DNA of 62,000 nt from Glandiceps talaboti (GCF_964340395.1 NC_135556.1:15645600-15707599), one strand, 5' to 3'. Positions 39,101-52,839 are shown, counted from the stretch's first letter. Translations and numbers: made by a program. The notes: generated from the letters alone by a model not told the origin.

Positions 39101-41160
39101 AGATGTTGAATTGATTCTGGACATCGTGGTTCAGAATGTTGTAAAATTGTCATCGACGTCATCAATTATTGTCTTCATACTTTACAAATATAGTAAAATT
39201 ATTTGAGAAAGCATTTGAAACATAAATGTTAAGCCTTTTGCACTGGCTTATAAAAACTATCGTATAGTAGTATATAATCCTCTTTGACAGGATAGTAGCA
39301 TGGGATAAAACGAAATTGGGACTGTGTAAGGTTCGCCACTTCAGACACAGTCTATCGTCAAGTTGCAAAAGTTTGCGTTTGCCCATTGGAGATGAAAAAA
39401 AAGATTGTTTAGTATGTATGCAAGGTTTACAGTGTATTTTACTGAGAGCAAAATAAACGATTTATTTGAAATCGTACAAATGAAAGAGCTAAATTGAGAA
39501 CTACTACCTACTTTTACTTATTTTTTTCTTTTCACCGCTAATCGTTAATTTCACATGTAACCTTGAAAAAACACGAAAAGAAGACATTCTAAAATAGCTG
39601 GTATATACCGAATGTAATTCATTCCGTGTATCGTGACATTTTAACATCTCTTGCGGCGAATAGACAATATCAACTTTTTAATACACCGCAAGATATAAAG
39701 TTCAGTGACTGTGTGCATTTCATTAGACGTACTTGAAACCTCAGTGGTTAAAAATGATGCAATATGAATCATTGCAATCTCTCGACATATTGACCTAGGC
39801 AAAACATTACAATAGAATTTACTACACTTTCAGATGTATTTATACATTACGGGATTAGATAATAAAACTTGGAAGTCTACAATCTCGCAACACATCGACC
39901 ATAAATAAAAATTAATACATGGATTGAAAGAGATTACTAAAATTTCGTATGTACTACATACAACCATGTAATAGGCTATAAAAATGTGAAATGTAAAATA
40001 TATCAAAAATTGGCCGAGGAAACAAAATCGATGTAGTCTTGACCATTCACTGACCCTTACATTAATCACGTTGCTATACACGTCTTTGTGTTATGGAAAA
40101 GATGGATGGTAGGATCCGCAAGAATAATTGGAAACATTTTATTGGGCAGGAAACGTTACATGTATAAATGAGATATATACAAAGATATGAACACAAGTTC
40201 CAAGATTGAAGTATGATATATCCTCCACTGATGCTGCTGAACGTGAAACGTTGATCAATGTCTTCTTCAGTTGTGATTGCTTGATGTTTCAAAACAATTC
40301 CTAGAGTATGTTGATCTTACATAATGACACCATGATTTCAGCTAGAGGCCAGCGTTAAAATTCAGATTTATATTAATTATTATTATTCCTATTACAGAAT
40401 AGTAATTGAATTCAGACACATAAAATTGATATACATTGTATCTGTTGTTAACCTCGTGAGTAAGTGATGTATTTTCTGTTCCTAGCTAATACAACTCAGT
40501 TACTCTATTCATTAAGATTCAATCTGATCATCAGTATTCATCGATCAACGATGAATGTAATTTGTCCTGTAGTTGTTACCTTTCCTCCGGCTTTTAAGTA
40601 GAAGTTATGACAGAGGGTAGAACTGATGGAATTCAGTAGCAGATGAAGTCGAACCGATTTAACGAAAAGAAACAACTCATACACTCATACATAGCATGTG
40701 TCCTTTAAACATTTTGTAGCTTATAATCTTAACGATTCATTTGCATACTTAACGATTCTTCGATAATTAGGAAATATCTTAAGTATGCAAGGTCAAATTA
40801 TATAATTAATTTTCCAATTAAGTGGTACATCATGTATGATAGTTATAGCACAGAATGTTGCATACCAACAGTGTGTGTAGAAACTCTATGGTTTACCCTT
40901 ACGGGAGGCATAACGTTTACATCTGGTTCATTATATTCCAGTCTGATTTGAAAGATATCTGCTTACGTGTGTGTTGCTGTAGAACAAGACGTCGCCGATC
41001 CTCTATTTCGTACTACAGAAGGAAGTCTAAATCTAGATCCATCTCAACTTCGTCGTTGTTCTCGGCGCCGTCTCAGTTAAGTAGATTTCTGACCTTCAAG
41101 ACTCAACGACACACCAAAGAAACAGATGGTATAGAACCGAAGACCATCTTGTGTGAGTAA
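20588..41160 (+). CDS. Rhodopsin-family neuropeptide GPCR, tachykinin (NK) receptor-like, four coding exons
   Basis: Coding exons 20588-21034, 29271-29672, 35730-35951 and 40942-41160 join in frame, with all three introns in phase 0, to give 428 residues plus TAA (149+134+74+71 or 72 codons depending on the 3' end). The start ATG has A at -3 and G at +4. N-glycosylation sequons are N11, N32 and N49. TM1 has GN at 86-87, TM2 LSLAD ending D114, the ECL1/ECL2 cysteines are C141 and C220, DRY is 165-167, CWLP 298-301 and NPIIY 345-349; a cysteine cluster after TM7 suits palmitoylation and a basic/Ser-rich tail follows. LWGRSIPG (260-267), [11 protein letters not shown] at TM6 and [10 protein letters not shown] strongly recall tachykinin receptors. 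It is inferred to be a plasma-membrane peptide receptor coupled to G proteins. A luqin/RYamide-type or another NPY-like peptide receptor is the main alternative. All key residues are intact. Confidence 0.9.
21035..29270 (+). other. Intron 1 of the GPCR (about 8.2 kb)
   Basis: Flanked by CAG/GTAAAT and TTACATGCAG. It holds (AC)n/(ATAC)n/(GTAC)n/(AGAC)n at about 25211-25325, a (GAATT)n run at about 27830-27856 and (AT)n arrays at about 28378-28441 and 28594-28671. Open frames seen here (for example 21381-21773) have no recognisable domain. No conserved exon or mobile element end was recognised. Confidence 0.75.
29271..29672 (+). CDS. GPCR exon 2 (TM3, DRY, TM4, ECL2, TM5, start of ICL3)
   Basis: 134 codons, phase 0 at both ends, from [20 protein letters not shown] to a run of three lysines before GTAAGA. 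It holds the DRY motif, the ECL2 cysteine C220 and the LWGRSIPG motif at the start of ICL3. The frame stays open upstream of the splice site, but hydrophobic TM3 continuity with exon 1 fixes the junction. Confidence 0.92.
32720..33113. repeat. (AT)n arrays with a twice-repeated interruption, then (GT)n
   Basis: Three (AT)n blocks between 32720 and 32919 are separated by two identical interruptions of the form ACATATAAATACATATACAT, so the array grew partly by duplication of larger units. A separate AT tract and (GT)n run follow at about 33001-33113. Confidence 0.9.
33259..33731. mobile_element. Foldback/MITE-like element with about 60-bp terminal inverted repeats
   Basis: The left end (33259-33318, starting CAACGGAAATCATAAACCCT) is matched in inverse by the right end (33672-33731, ending AGGGTTTGTGATTTCCGTTG) over about 60 bp with a handful of mismatches. 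The interior repeats shorter inverted motifs of the type GTCTGGC...GACAAAAATC several times. No ORF is present. The target duplication is not clear (the flanks read TTAA and TATT), so the superfamily is not assigned. Confidence 0.75.
35730..35951 (+). CDS. GPCR exon 3 (TM6, ECL3, TM7)
   Basis: 74 codons between a TTATCACAG acceptor and a GTAAGT donor, phase 0 at both ends. It starts [10 protein letters not shown], contains CWLP of TM6 and [10 protein letters not shown] of TM7, and ends at GFR where helix 8 begins. VVKM-IVVV...CWLP-HIF is a strong tachykinin-receptor-like signature. Confidence 0.93.
35952..40941 (+). other. Intron 3 of the GPCR (about 5.0 kb)
   Basis: Flanked by GTAAGT and TTATATTCCAG. 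It contains (ACAT)n at about 36357-36421 and a roughly 0.4-kb tandem duplication at 37232-38045. No coding segment was recognised. Confidence 0.75.
37232..38045. repeat. Tandem duplication of a roughly 0.4-kb unit
   Basis: Unit 1 (about 37232-37637) and unit 2 (about 37638-38045) both begin ATGAAGAAGCT and share many long stretches, such as GACGTGGTTTTACACGTCGA and CCACAGTGTGAAAGTTATGA, in the same order and orientation. They differ by substitutions and small indels, so the duplication is not recent. No conserved ORF runs through both. Confidence 0.9.
40942..41160 (+). CDS. GPCR exon 4 (helix 8 and cytoplasmic tail)
   Basis: Starts after TTATATTCCAG and codes [20 protein letters not shown] and a Ser/Arg/Lys-rich tail, ending ILCE-TAA. 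The CxxxCCC cluster fits palmitoylated helix 8. The last codons overlap a consensus donor (GTGAGT at 41153-41158), and a GT two bases earlier could splice to TTTTACACAG at 41519 to give a different 26-residue tail ending at 41601, so the C-terminus may vary. Confidence 0.82.
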   Translation, partial: SDLKDICLRVCCCRTRRRRSSISYYRRKSKSRSISTSSLFSAPSQLSRFLTFKTQRHTKETDGIEPKTILCE

Positions 41161-41185
41161 TTCTTATCTCTTAAATACCTATTGG

Positions 41186-41186
<1 letters not shown>

Positions 41187-41253
<67 letters not shown>

Positions 41254-41440
41254 ACACACACACACACACACAGTGTGCGTGCGTGTGGGCGTGCATGCGT
41301 ATGTATGTATGTATGTATGTATGTATGTATGTATGTATGTATGTATGTATGTATGTATGTGTGTATGTGTGTGTATGTATGTATGTATGTATGTATGTAT
41401 GTATGTATGTATGTATGTATGTATGTATGTATGTATGTGT
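41187..41440. repeat. (CA)n followed by (TATG)n microsatellite
   Basis: A (CA)n run to about 41270, a short GCGTGTGG bridge, then (TATG)n to about 41438. It starts just after the last GPCR exon; open frames over it are artefacts. Confidence 0.94.
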
Positions 41441-42121
41441 CAGTGTCTGCTAATTCGCAGCTCCTTATTATATTTCCCCATAATTTATATGTAGTAAATA
41501 TGCTTCCTATTTTACACAGAACCACCAGAGCTATCGCTGAAGAGGTTTTAGAGAAGGGCGTGACGTCGTATTTACCTTATTGTACCCCCAACAAATATTA
41601 AAGGTGAACGATATTGATTAGCTACAAAGCGGTACATCAAGACTAGGCAGACATAGACACGGGAAACCGTATATGACGTCGAAGACGTAGGATAAGTCTC
41701 GCACTGGTGTGAAAGGAAAGTTCAGAAGATTGTTAGACAGTCTACAACATTTTTTACAAGTCATCTATTTCACAGATAATGGTGGCTCATAAATGTTATC
41801 TTAAAATTAGGAAAGGTTACAACTTTTGATAATTACAGATATTTATTGTTGTGAAAGAGCGAATCGTCACTAACGTCCTTGTGCCAAATAAGACTCCCTA
41901 ACCCAATGGATATTCTGCTATTCTTCCGCGAATCTTCTTAAAGCAATATATGTAGTAACTTGATTATTTAAAAAAAAATCATATGTATATTTGCGAATTG
42001 GATACATTTTAGAAACCATTCGCCAGATATTGTTAGAATGCCGCAATTGTGAGTCGTTACTAGCGATGTACAGTTTCTAAACAAGAGTGGCCATAGAGTT
42101 TCAATCAGGTGGTACGATGTA

Positions 42122-42458
42122 GGCTTAACAAAAAAGATTGTGTGGTTTCGATTACGCTCAATATTACAATATATGGGGTAGGTAGATTTTTTATTTTATC
42201 ATATTTTTTTTCAGTGTAAGTCCAGATTGTTAATTGTTTTCCAAATGGTTGATGTGTTGTTTATTTCTTCCTATCAGATGTAACATTACAGGCTGGAAGA
42301 ACAGTTTTAGTGTGTCTTTTTAAGTTGATGGCATTTTCCGCAACTCGTGAGAATGCACAATGTTTTTTTTTCGAATACGTAAAAAAAGTTTAGGGTCGGC
42401 AGTGAAAAGTTACACGGGGTCGGGTAACCGGAATCGAACAGTTATTTTTTGTTAGGCC
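42122..42458 (+). mobile_element. MITE family copy A (PIF/Harbinger-like)
   Basis: Starts GGCTTAACAAAAAAGATTGT and ends TTTTTTGTTAGGCC, with inverted termini. The interior carries the family landmarks GGGGTAGGTAGATTTTTTAT, TTTTCCAAATGG, GGAAGAACAGTTTTA and GTTTAGGGTCGGCAGTGAAA. Flanking triplets are GTA on the left and TTA on the right, one mismatch from a perfect duplication. No ORF. Confidence 0.85.
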
Positions 42459-45400
42459 TTACAAATCACCCAACGTTTCTTTGCTACGAATTACACAAAC
42501 AAAACACAGGCATGCACACTGTTCGCCCGCACGCACAAGACCTGTACATTTTATCTCTCGACTAGTACATTCTATCTGACTGTGAACACAATTGTTGTGT
42601 TGTAGTCTTCCTTATTTCATCCAATAGGGATGTTGAGTTTTGTTCAGAATGAGATAAAATGTATCATTTATCTGTTTGTGTACTACCAGTGTCTGTATGT
42701 AATTTGCGAGAGACGTAAAATACGTCGTGCTGCCTAATGGAAATTCTATAGTCACTCTGGTTTGGTAGTAATACGATTTAAATTTAATGTGTTGATATTT
42801 AACATCATAATTAGGCGTTATCATTGTTATGTTTTAGATTTCAGAAAGTTATATAGCTGTATGAAAAAGAAATCAATATATTCACTTTAAACTGACATGG
42901 TAACAGTTATCAGTTAAAATAACTGAAATATTTAGAAAAAAAAACCAAAACTCAACAGTCTCAAGTGTCGCTATTTTGAATGTAATTGGATTCTTATGGT
43001 TCTTAGATATTATAACTAATAATATTCCTGGGTAAACGAAATTAGCCCGCGTCTGCAAAAACACTTGTGTGAAATAAAGTGTAAGTAATGACAGTAAACC
43101 TAAGTATTGTTGCATAGTGAAGTAATTTTCGTGACCCTTTCGTCTTGACGTTGAGGCAATATTCTACCGGCAGAGTGACTATTAGGAATAGTAATTACTA
43201 CATGTTTGACGCTAATTGGCGTTACAGAGTAAAGTAATTTGTTTGACCTTTTCTTTGTGAAACCAGAGTTTACAAACTTACATGCTTTTAGGTCATATCA
43301 TATAACTGGATTTTGTGTTTTTTTAAATTCTTTTGTTCACAGTTCATTTAACAATATCTTTGAGCCACTACACAGTAATTTATAACGTGTATTTTTACAT
43401 GAGAAGTCCCCTGCCACATTTTGACATATAATACCATGCAATACCACTATACTACCTTTGCATAGAAATGCTGCTTATCAGCACGTCATTTTATCAGTGG
43501 TGGACTATTGGAACTGGCTTTGTAGGTGCCTTAAAGTCTTCTTATCACACTGTCATACATTGATACAAAAACAATAGCGGTGCCTCACATGTAGATGCAT
43601 GCCATGCATTTATCACTGTGTTTATGTCTGTGAAAGTTAGACATACTGTATGGCAATATGACTATTAACTTCACAGACATAAACAAACTGATAACAACAT
43701 GGAGTGAACTTACATAAGGGACACCCAATATTATCTTGTATTAATATATGCCTGTTTGATATTGTGGTAAGGAGACACGTTCTAATTTGACTACTTCTGG
43801 CAAAACGATATTCTGATCAACTGCCTTTCTAGACAACTAGAGAAAGGGTTGTAACACTGCATGATTGGTCACATCGATCGACAACTTGACAAGAAGTCCT
43901 ATAAGTCACGAGATCGTTAGATGTACCGTGAGCTATGATCACATCATCTTGGTGTATAAACTAGCGTCATGTAAATGGTGGGATATTATTTGTGTAATCC
44001 ATACAGTAGTGAAAATCAACTTTATTTATGAGGCATCTATTTGAAACGTGTAAGACTTAATCAAGAAACGGAAATACCAAACTTGTGAAAGAACTTTAAT
44101 AACTAGATGTTTTATGACTAATGTTTTCTTTCTAAACCACATTTATACTTAATCAATATCCAAAAAAATTACAATTTATCAAGGCATATTTATAACTGAG
44201 CAAATGCCACGGTGGGATCACTATGACTTTGGTTGAGATGAGAATGCACTTTTTAGCTTGTTTCAAAGAACATCAAGACACCACCAAAACCAGATACAAT
44301 GTGGTATTAAGAGGGAACAATACGACGCGTTTTATTTATATATTGTTTTTTGTATCATTTGTTTGGGTGTAATTGTTACCAAATATTGAAAAGGACTGTA
44401 CTGTTGCATTCTATTATACTGTGACAATGTTTTCCATACCATTTTGGGTCTTTCACTATATAATTAATGAACGCTTTATTAATGAATAACTGAAAAAATA
44501 TCACTTTTGTCATTAATATTTATTATATCTGGTGACCTTGACCATGAAAAGTCAGGCTCACGCATTCAACAGATAGCCAATAATTGAAAACAAGGAAATA
44601 ACCGTTTATTTGTGTCTATACATTACCTTGTAGCAGAGATATCATAGTTTATCTCAATGTTGAAGTATCTTAAAATTTGACAATGGTTACCATAGTTACG
44701 CATTTAAACCAATTTAGCTACATTTCTCATATGGCCACCCAGAATCGTCATAAAGATCGTATTCTGAGCTTTCAGAAAAGGTATGATGGAACTTGCCCCC
44801 CCACCTCCAAATGATACTGATAGCCTATTTTTTGGAGGTCTGGCTCATGGACTAATCATGCTATCAACTGTACTAATAACGTCAGAAGACGATTTCTTAC
44901 GTCATTGAAAGCAAATAGTTACCCATATTAATATTATATACCAACAGTGTATTTGAGGTTTTCTGTAAGTAGTTAACCAAGTTTATAAAACTCAGTTTGT
45001 AGCTTGTGAAACTACTTTGGTATTTTTAGGAAGTGATTATTATTAAATACAAATTTTATGATCGTTGTAATGTGTGCTGTACAGTTACTGCATCTTTTAG
45101 CTTCGTATATATCTTGACAGCGTAAGGGGTTTGTATCCTTGAAAGAGTACAATATATGTAATCTTATATGTTTTTGGTGTTACGTTTCTGTGTGTAATTA
45201 CGAATGCTGACTTTAGTCGAAAAGTGGGCCTGAATAACAGAGTGTGACACTTTACAGAGCTTTGATAGAATAATTCTTATCTTTGCAATGATATAACGCT
45301 GATGTCTCTTCCTCTAGCAAAAAAGTATTGGATTTAATCATTACAATTAAAACAGTATTGTCAAGTTTCTCGTTTAGGAGAAAGTTATCTGAAACATTTC

Positions 45401-46150
45401 TTCCGGGCGTAGTTAAATGTTATAAACGATGTGTAATTAATGTATTATTTTTTGAAAACAATCTCTTTGTTATGAAACCGTATCTCGTCCAGTACGTAGT
45501 ATTGAAATGTGTAATGAAAACTTTCTTCTTGTTATGAAATCACCACTACGAAATAAATGTATTCATGAAGATAATACTAGCATGGACCATTATTTCCTAC
45601 TTTCAACCAAATGCACGCTTAGGACCCCAGTCGGGCATTTAACCTTTTAACACCAATACTGTCAGATAAATAAGATAAGTGCAAAATGTATCCTTGTGGG
45701 TCTGGCTCTATCATATTTATGTAACCAGTGTCATTATTCTATTTATTGATATCTAGCTTTCAAAATACTGACACTATAATCTTGTAGGACTAGGAGCGTG
45801 TCGTTCTAAATCATTTTCCTAGTGCATTATTAACCAGGAAGCATAAAACACGGTTTGTGTATTTTTAACTTATATACATGCTTAATGAAATCCATTATAC
45901 TTTATATACTTATATGTTATGTATACTTTATGCTTTTATTTTTCAATTGATCAATGTGTTTTCACTACATATTATTATTAAGACTAACGTTTCATAACAA
46001 GCATTTACAGTACCTAAAGTTGTTGGCATTTAGCAACGACTTTAGATTTAACACCATGGTACTTCTATTTTTACCAAATGTAAAGTGAATGCTTTCTTAT
46101 TTACGAAAGGGCAAAAGCCTTAGAATATTGTTCAACACACGATACAAGTT
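42459..46150. other. Intergenic DNA, no gene recognised
   Basis: Apart from the hairpin at 43620-43684, nothing coding or mobile was recognised. Open frames here are short and lack recognisable domains. Confidence 0.5.
43620..43684. other. 65-nt hairpin of miRNA-precursor size
   Basis: GTTTATGTCTGTGAA is repeated in inverse as TTCACAGACATAAAC, giving 15 paired bases. After a one-base bulge, GTTA pairs with TAAC and CATA with TATG around a short loop. The call rests only on base pairing; expression is unknown and a chance or transposon-derived palindrome is possible. Confidence 0.4.
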
Positions 46151-46222
46151 GAAATGCAATTCTGAGCTATAGGTATACATGATTCATCCCTTAATTGGTA
46201 AATTAATTATACCAAAGTTTAT

Positions 46223-46448
46223 GAAATCTAAAGCCTGCATTCTTACGATATTGCCTAATTACCGAAAATCATGTACATACATCAATACGACAGCTACGTC
46301 AACATGCTTTAAAGAACACATGCACTTTGGGTTAATAAGCATCAACAAGCTTAATACAAAGAATGAGCTCTGTTCACATCAATGTATTTACAAAATTACA
46401 GGAAATCTAAAGCATGCAATCTTAAGATATTGCCTAATTACCGATTAT
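46223..46448. repeat. Duplicated 45-bp segment, period about 179
   Basis: GAAATCTAAAGC-TGCA-TCTTA-GATATTGCCTAATTACCGA occurs at 46223-46268 and again, slightly changed, at 46402-46448, in the same orientation. Similarity outside the core is weak. Confidence 0.7.
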
Positions 46449-46569
46449 CGTTATTTATGCAAATATCTCATCAACATTCATATGATGCTTACCAAAACCT
46501 AATCTGTTCCAGCCATTACCGTTCAAAACTGGTGTACCAATTTTTGACACACACAAAGACAGACACGCA

Positions 46570-48470
<1,901 letters not shown>

Positions 48471-48474
48471 GTGG

Positions 48475-48760
48475 TTTGCTTGATTCTATCATGCGTGCTA
48501 CAATCGATGTTGTCAAAGTAAGTTTACATTCATGAAATACTCGTTCTCGATAACACATCACAAATACCTTCTTGATCCTATAATTTGTAATACAATCTAT
48601 GCCGTCGTAGTAAATTTACGTTCATTAAACATTGTTGCTGTCGATTCCATATCGCAAATACCTTCTTGATTCTAAAATTTGTGCTAAATTCGATGCTGTC
48701 GAAGTAAGTTTACATTCATTAAATAAATGTTACTGTCGATAACATATCGCAAATACGTTT
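48475..48760. repeat. About three tandem copies of a 93-bp repeat
   Basis: The phrase CGATG-TGTC-AAGTAAGTTTACATTCAT...ATATCGCAAATACCTTCTTGAT recurs with starts at about 48505, 48597 and 48691 (periods 92 and 94). The copies diverge by scattered substitutions. Confidence 0.85.
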
Positions 48761-49077
48761 ACGGTCTTACCATCAAAAGTGAGTCTCTTAAGTATAGCAT
48801 AGACGTTGATATGATTAAAGAGACACCTTTGATAATAAATATTACATACAGCACAAGAAAACTGCGCCTTCTTTACAGCGTAAATTTGATTAGTGAGGTA
48901 TATTCAAAAGCTATCCAACCATTCTGATCAGAAGTTGATGTGTAATCTCATGGCAGTATCATCTTCAGTGATATGCTAACTCTTCTGATGACATTTTTCA
49001 CTGATACGAAAGCGCATCTTTAATAGTTGAGATATCAAAACCCACTTTCATATATAGTATGGGGCATCGTTGACTGT

Positions 49078-49341
49078 TTATTTGATCTTGAGAGTTAATA
49101 TATCGTCCTTGGGTATGCGCTTTTTAAAAATAAAATGTTGACCCATAGCTGTAGGAAGTGGAAAGGGCAATGACATTCTTAGACTCTTAGGCACTAGGCA
49201 CATTAGCTTTTGTCCACCCCAATAGAAGAGTTCACATACACGAACTTTCTGTGTAAGGCCATCAGGGAAGTATGTACGAGCTAGGGACTGGTTTAATTCG
49301 ATCAATGCCTCCAACATAATCATCCCTTGTACTTCGGTCAT
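49078..49341 (-). other. Unidentified 87-codon open frame
   Basis: A true ATG opens a frame of mixed composition (MTEVQGMIMLEALIELNQSL..., later YFPDGLTQKVRVCELFYWGG), with more protein-like composition than most frames nearby. I recognise no family. There are no clear flanking exons, and it may be a decayed transposon fragment or chance. Confidence 0.2.
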
Positions 49342-50819
49342 GAACGTTGAAACGTAATCAGAACTGACTGTCTGACTTTATCCCAATCGATGGCTTCGAA
49401 ATATGATCTGCTATTACATATAACATCAGCGCACGTTCTGAACGATGACTCCAAACTCCTACTCGAGTGCAGCTCTACTTAAGCTAGAAAATCATAGTTC
49501 AGAATTGAATCGAAAATCAGGGCAACCATATACCATCACATATCAAAGGATTGATTTTACTCTACATAGACGTTGACTCTCAATAGGGTAAATTATATTC
49601 TTTTTTGAACTGTCCACATCATTCTGTTCATATTGATCATGGCGAAAGCAAGCATATTTCATTTAATGACGTGTACCTTCACTGAACCAATCGTACGATA
49701 TTCATCTTTACTTTCAAAGAGTTCATTCGTCAAAAAGAGTTATGCCTAAGCCTTCAAGAGATAGGTGTATTCATAGAAAGAAATTTAGTTTGCATGAATT
49801 CTCATTTGTATGCCACCTTTATTTCTTTTCAATGAGTCTAATCAACCAAGAATTCAACACACCTAATATTTGGTAGTTTAAACAAATGTTGTTTCTCGTT
49901 ATATATATATATTTTTTTTCACAACATAAATTGGTGAAAGTTAGGTCTGTCACAACATGCTTACGATGTAAGTGTGTAATCAATTTGTCTGTTGGTGTGT
50001 GAGAATCTCCCAATGGTATATAGGTAATTGAAACGCCAAGATGAGAAAAAACCTCAACCATGGTGTTCCCAAAAGGCGCCCATATTTTCGGCGGTGAATG
50101 TTGGAAACATCAAAGAATGTGATGAGAGAGAGATGGAGATCTAACGGTTATTCCCCTTGACTCTTAATGATTCGTCTGTGATGCCAATTTGGATAAGTAT
50201 AGAAACTTCCAACTCTTTCTGTAATATCTTTCTATCGCTTATATGTCCTTGTGGCATCTAACTACATCTAGAATAGATTCCATCCACTAAAATTGTGAAA
50301 TCTCGCAAAGTTTGTTATGAATTGAAAAAATGCTGATTGTTTAATATGAATTCATAGTTTGAAATTACCGTCAATAACGAATCATGCCATCTCTAGATTG
50401 ATTATGATTCGTTAGTCACGCACCGTTATTCCAGCCTCTTACATGTGGGGGGGGGGGGGATGCTTCTAGTGTTGATGAAAATAGACTTTCGCTTACGGTG
50501 ATAGATGTTCCGAATTATAGATTATATTAGCTATGTTTTTAAATTTTCGGACTTCATCTTTGGTATTTGCTTTGAATTGGTGTCATGAGGTATATAAATA
50601 CATACAATGTCAGAATAGTAAATCCAGCACACGTGCATCTTGAAAAAGTAATCATGTAGTCAATGAGTAATATATTTTACTTGAGAATTTGATATTTTAC
50701 TCGAGATTTTACTTGAGAAATCATGAAAACATAAAATCGAATAAACATCCCTAGCATATCAGCGGCGTGATAAGTTTAGTTATACGTATTAAACTAAGTC
50801 GTTATAAATAACTTACATT

Positions 50820-51154
50820 CAATTTTAGAATAGGTGGGGTAGGTAGATTTTTTATTTTATTTTTTTCTTCATATGTAAGTGTCTAGTTCAGGTAGTTCTG
50901 CTTTCCGTTGTTTTCCATATGGTCTCTGTGGTATTGGTTTCTTTTCATATGTACAGCCAGTACAGATTGGAAGAACAGTTTTATATTGTCTTTTTAAGTT
51001 GATGTCAGTTTCCGCATCCACTATTTCTTGCAAGACATCAAGATTTTCGCGATTTTATAATTTTTTCTCGAATACCGAAAAAAAGTTCAGGGTCGGCGTG
51101 AAAAAATAGGTGGGGGCGGGTAACCGAAACCAAACAACATTATTTTATTTGGCC
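50820..51154 (+). mobile_element. MITE family copy B, left end truncated
   Basis: Begins inside the element at TCAATTTTAGAATAGGTGGG and lacks the outer left terminal repeat. It continues through GGAAGAACAGTTTTA and AGGGTCGGCGTGAAAAA to the right end ...TTTGGCC, followed by TAA. No ORF of its own; a 76-codon frame across it is incidental. Confidence 0.82.
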
Positions 51155-52339
51155 TAAAGGCTTGAAAATCGAAGAAGGTGTCGGGATTATATCGGTTATC
51201 ATTGTGGTATTCAATACCCTGATGAAACATGGCGACATCGTTTTGTCAAGACTGGTGTACGCTTGAATAATAAATGGAATTTAAAAAGAGGAAATATTTT
51301 ATTCAGTACTTTCCTGATAGTATGTGATCATTCATATCAATGGTGTTTTAGTAACATGAAATGATACATTTTGTTCCTGGATATTCCGTCAATTGATCAG
51401 ACTTCAGTGAATTCTTTCAGTGCCAAACAAAATTTTACTTAAAATCTGAAATTTGTAATTGTTCAACTTGAATTAATACTACACAAATCTCAAGTGACAT
51501 CTTTTCACGCTGTGTAAAGGTTGTTGTGCAAAGGCTACATAAAAAAGTCCATCATTGCCCTAATTTATCCACGGGGATATCTTCTTCAGGGGACTGTAGA
51601 GTGTCTAAAGTGGTACTTCGTCTTATACTACACCTGAACACAGGTGATTCAGATGTCATTGGGTAGCAGGTGTGGTAACAGATTGGCTAACGGTGGATAA
51701 AGAAGACTTTTCGAAGAGTGGTGTAACTGCCAAAGCAATACCATCATCTACTGTATAAAAGACACGTATTTACAAAATTCAAATAGTTGGATAAAGTAAT
51801 CGAACTAGCTTATCCCCGCATTTAATTTCTCAACCCAATCTACTTTTCACTCAATAACATTTTGTTGTTTTATGATCAGGTTAATTATTTACTGATCTGC
51901 AAAAACTGCGTAGGTTGAGTTTCGAATGGTTTCGTTAGCTTCAACATGTTTTCATCCTTTCAAAATCTCCCATGGGGTTTACTCTCTTTCCGGTTACCTG
52001 CCAGCCAAACGTGACCTTGCTGCTAACATGTGGATGATAGAATAATTCATCCGTTGCAAACGTGTTGGATCATCTTTTCTCTCAAACGTAATGACTACGA
52101 AAAGGTATAGGTGGGCATAGTGTATTCCCTATAGCTATCACTTATTTCGTTTCATGCAACACGGTGTTTCAGATTTCAAGTGCTGGTTGTAAATTTAGTA
52201 ATGTCAGTCCATTACATACACAGGTATAGAGGATTGAAAGGCTTTTAGTCCACCCTGTCGAAGTCGACAAACGTATGTAGTATATTGTGATCCTAGCTTA
52301 ACCATGTAATTTAAGTCGTGTGAATGATGGGGCAATGGT

Positions 52340-52839
52340 CAAGGGGTTATCACTGGCTAATTTTCTTGTCACTTTAACAGTTTCTTCGTGCCGCCTGAAT
52401 AAAAGTATCCCATCTCACACCCATTTCTGTTTTATGTGCTTTCTTCTTTTTTTTGGAAGAACCATGCTTTTAGGTCAACATTTCCAAGTATGAAATTCTC
52501 TCTGCTGGTAGTTAAAGTGTTATCACTGATTCATTTTCATGTCACCTCTACATTTGCTTCGTTCCGTCTGATTAATTAAGGTAAAGTCTCTAATCTCACC
52601 ATCATTTATGTATGTATGTATGTATGTATGTATGTATGTATGTATGTATGTATGTATGTATGTATGTATGTATGTATGTATGGATGTGTGTGTATGTATG
52701 TATGTATGTATGTATGTATGTATGTGTGTATGTATGTGTACGTACGTACGTACGTATGTGTGTGTGTATTTGTTTTGTTTTTCTTTATTTTTGTAAAAGA
52801 TGCTTTTAGTCAATATTTTCAAGTTCGAAACGTACGTAC

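Noticed and set aside
40190-40292. Segment with GATGCTGCTGAACGTGAAACGTTGATCAATGTCTTCTTCAG character that looked like the end of a retroelement
   Set aside because: I could not connect it to a recognisable reverse transcriptase or to element ends, so no call is made.
50879-51109. 76-codon frame, with a related 67-codon frame at 56045-56248 on the other strand
   Set aside because: Both are incidental frames across MITE copies B and F; the shared residues reflect repeat homology, not a gene.
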